NCBI GenBank assembly: GCA_032718475.1
Contig: JAUCBJ010002160.1
Span: forward strand, 1 to 40,113
Source of the DNA: Nemertoderma westbladi
Lineage: Eukaryota > Xenacoelomorpha > Nemertodermatida > Nemertodermatidae
DNA: 40,113 nt
Direction of reading: 5' to 3'
Of this stretch, positions 37,965 to 40,113 are shown piece by piece. The notes under the pieces are model-generated. The model ran no database searches and was not told the DNA's origin. It saw only the letters and a program-made list of their open reading frames with translations. Within the stretch, counting starts at the first letter, position 1, and every line of letters starts with the position of its first letter. The position numbers were made by a program, and so were the translations under genes.

Positions 37965-39984
37965 ATCTACAGCCAAAACTACTCTAACGATTTTGATGAA
38001 ATTTTCACAGCGGCTAGATACCGCGATTCTAATGTCCCTGGTATGTTCCGCTATTTCGTCCATGAGCCGTGGGCTCGAAAAATAGAGATTAACGAAAAAA
38101 CGCCATAGGCGCAATGGTAAAATAACACCAATGACAGCTTGTTGATGGAATTTACATTTGATTGATGACTTCCGACTTGCTTAACGGCGTCTTGACGCCG
38201 TCTCTAGTATAACAGAACAGTTAATAAAATTATTTAAACAAGTTGATATAAATTCGTTTTAACAATAAGTTTACAGCGCTTCAGCTATATTAAATATTCA
38301 TTCAGCAATTTGAAGTTAAAATATAATTTGAATTAAACGCTACGGTGGATTATTCCACTCAATTTATCATGAAATAATTATTTGCCTCAGTTTCCATCTG
38401 GTGTAACTTTAATAGTTAAACACGTCAACATTGCTTGCGAATCACTAAATTATTATAAGTATAATTTATTAAATTGTTGGGCGTAACTACGTCAATAATA
38501 TATTATTTGCTAACGCCATTGTCAATCTTTAAACAAACTGATACAATTTCGTGGTAATTGAGCAATTATTGTAGCCTACAAAGATAATGCCCCAGTTACT
38601 AGCGACAATTTCCCAAAGTCGACAAATCACATAATTGTACTGTACAGTATATCCAATGCAGTCCGTAAGTCTTCTTTTCATCATCAGGCAATTTCAATTT
38701 TTGAGTGATTCTGAAAACTATGTTCGATGCTGCTTATCCTAAACTCGTGGTTCCCCTCAGACTCTCCAACTCTTTTGGTGCTGTTTGAATTTCCTAAAGC
38801 CTTTGGTACTGACTGCCTATACAACGCTATTTGTCTTTCTATCCAACCGTGTACATGTATTTCAGCAAGGGTCGCGTTTCGGAAAATAATTTACGTTTCA
38901 GCATAAATTAATGTGCTATCCGTTAAGAGACTTTTTGCACTATTAAGACGTTTTTGATAAATGGATCTTTTTTTCCAAATGCATGAGCTCATTCTAACTT
39001 ATCATTCTGGCACCAGTCCTGGGTGTTACGTCTATAACGTTTCATAAGATGACGCAACACAAACGTGCTTTAATTCCACTGAGTAATTGATTACGTTGAG
39101 TTAGGCCTACTTCTCTTTGAATAAACTAAAAATTACACTATATTTTGGCGAATCACATAACTAGCTTTACCGATTTCATTCCAGAGGAATGAAACACTGG
39201 AAGTGCATACACAGAAAACGAAACTTTTGTACACTTTTATTCACATTTTGTGTAGAGCAGGTGCATCATTTATAATTCGACTATTTTTGAGAAACCACCT
39301 GTTACTGTAGAGTGCATTTTTTAGCACTGAATTCATTAAGTATGATAAATTTTTACCTAAAATAATGGTATAAAATCGAAACTAAATCGAAAATCCCATT
39401 TTTCAAAATTAGTGGGGAGAGGGTGACCTTTTCATGGAATGAGCCAGCATCCCCCTACCGTTTAATTTTTTTTCAAATTTTTTTTTATTATTTATTCAGA
39501 TTTTTAAGCAGATTTTTATCAAGATTCACATTTGAAAACCGTTTATAGCAAATTCTCACTTACTTCTCGAGATATAATTAGGTAGTGAGTGACAAGCCGA
39601 CTTAAGGGCGTCGCAGTGTTCCAATACTTTAATAGGATGGTAGTGCAAGAGTTTTATCGCCCCGATAAAAAAATATGTTAGTTATTGTACAGATATGATA
39701 AACCGAGATATGGCTGTCTGTGTCCGTCAATAGAAAGCATACTATCTATCCCTAAAAAATTCCTTATATGGGTTTTCGAGGTCGGTGACAATATTACTGG
39801 TGTCATCTTTCACATTTGGCCTCGACGTTTCTGCCCGTATGCCTGTCAGTCAAAATATAACCGATAGCCTGATAGCCCAAAAGACAATTTGGAATTCATC
39901 AAATGTTAAAACTGACACTCGAAATGAATTCTGCGACCAGGAAAACCCCTATAACTAAACTTTTAGCTAGATGGTGTGACCTTT

Positions 39985-40105
39985 TCTTATACACCATGTC
40001 CTGGAATATAGTGCCGTTATTATGGAACAGTCACCACCCCCCCCCCCCCCCCCCTCCCCCAAATTTTTCTACAAATCTTAATGAGATTGCATGAAATTTG
40101 AAACA
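39985..40105 (-). repeat. Poly-G core repeat family, copy C
   Basis: The - strand reads TTTCAAATTTCATGCAATCT, AAGATTTGTAGAAAAATTTG, GGGGGAGG with an 18-base G run (40054-40037), then AATAACGGCACTATATTCCA and GGACATGGTGTAT. Matches copy B on both sides of the run. Confidence 0.75.
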
Positions 40106-40113
40106 GAGTTAGT

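Larger units (their letters stand above)
36602..40113. other. 3' flank of the CLCN7-like gene, no gene seen
   Basis: AT-rich DNA with a GACT/GGCT microsatellite (37911-37964), a hairpin ACGGCGTC-TT-GACGCCGT (38183-38200) and the poly-C repeat copy at the end. Short ORFs at 37130, 37161, 39685 and 39903 have no domain support. Confidence 0.5.

Noticed and set aside
37899-38114. 71-codon - strand ORF ending in SVSQPASQSV-type repeats
   Set aside because: The repeats are a translated GACT/GGCT microsatellite.

Overview
The window is eukaryotic: split genes with GT-AG introns, non-LTR and Penelope-type retroelements, MITE-like and minisatellite DNA, AT-rich introns and many long G/C homopolymer runs. 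The gene content (a CLC-7-like chloride transporter, a GPI-type Ly6 protein, an RNF8-like RING protein) and the TE mix suggest a marine invertebrate, with an echinoderm or hemichordate as a guess; the sequence alone does not fix the taxon.

Backbone: the 3' five coding exons of a CLC-7-type (CLCN7-like) gene run on the + strand (4137-4690, 14575-14680, 26935-27094, 31966-32184, 36284-36575). Reading frame and intron phases agree at every junction. The upstream exons lie before the window. Positions 1-4049 are a non-LTR retrotransposon (LINE) sitting in the preceding intron in sense orientation; its ORF2 is uninterrupted for about 1008 codons (endonuclease plus reverse transcriptase).

Nested genes: four other genes sit inside CLCN7-like introns. 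Intron 4691-14574 holds a three-exon Ly6/uPAR-type gene on the - strand (9468 to 5889) and an intronless 436-codon coiled-coil gene on the + strand (10229-11539). Intron 14681-26934 holds an intronless RING-finger gene on the - strand (17501-16557) with a heptad-repeat coiled coil and a C-terminal membrane segment. Intron 32185-36283 holds an intronless 211-codon coiled-coil gene (33807-34442) directly behind five tandem repeats that each carry TATATAAA.

Mobile DNA: 12164-14230 contains a 35-bp minisatellite that appears to be amplified from a transposon coding fragment, plus a degraded - strand LINE with a (TAG)n tail. 18863-24888 is a Penelope-like element on the - strand: RT motif C, Cys-rich linker, GIY-YIG endonuclease, a predicted hammerhead ribozyme, 67-bp inverted end repeats, and a Thr/Pro-rich minisatellite that reads open in the sense of the element. 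It is itself interrupted by a ~3-kb insertion (19829-22794). Next comes a palindromic fold-back element (24897-26716) split by a 1252-bp MITE-like element with an exact ATT duplication. 27590-29060 is a tandem array whose units carry a CTCF-like motif. Three copies of a repeat family with a poly-G core lie at 14285, 26785 and 39985. From 36576 to the end only the gene's 3' flank, microsatellites and repeats are visible.
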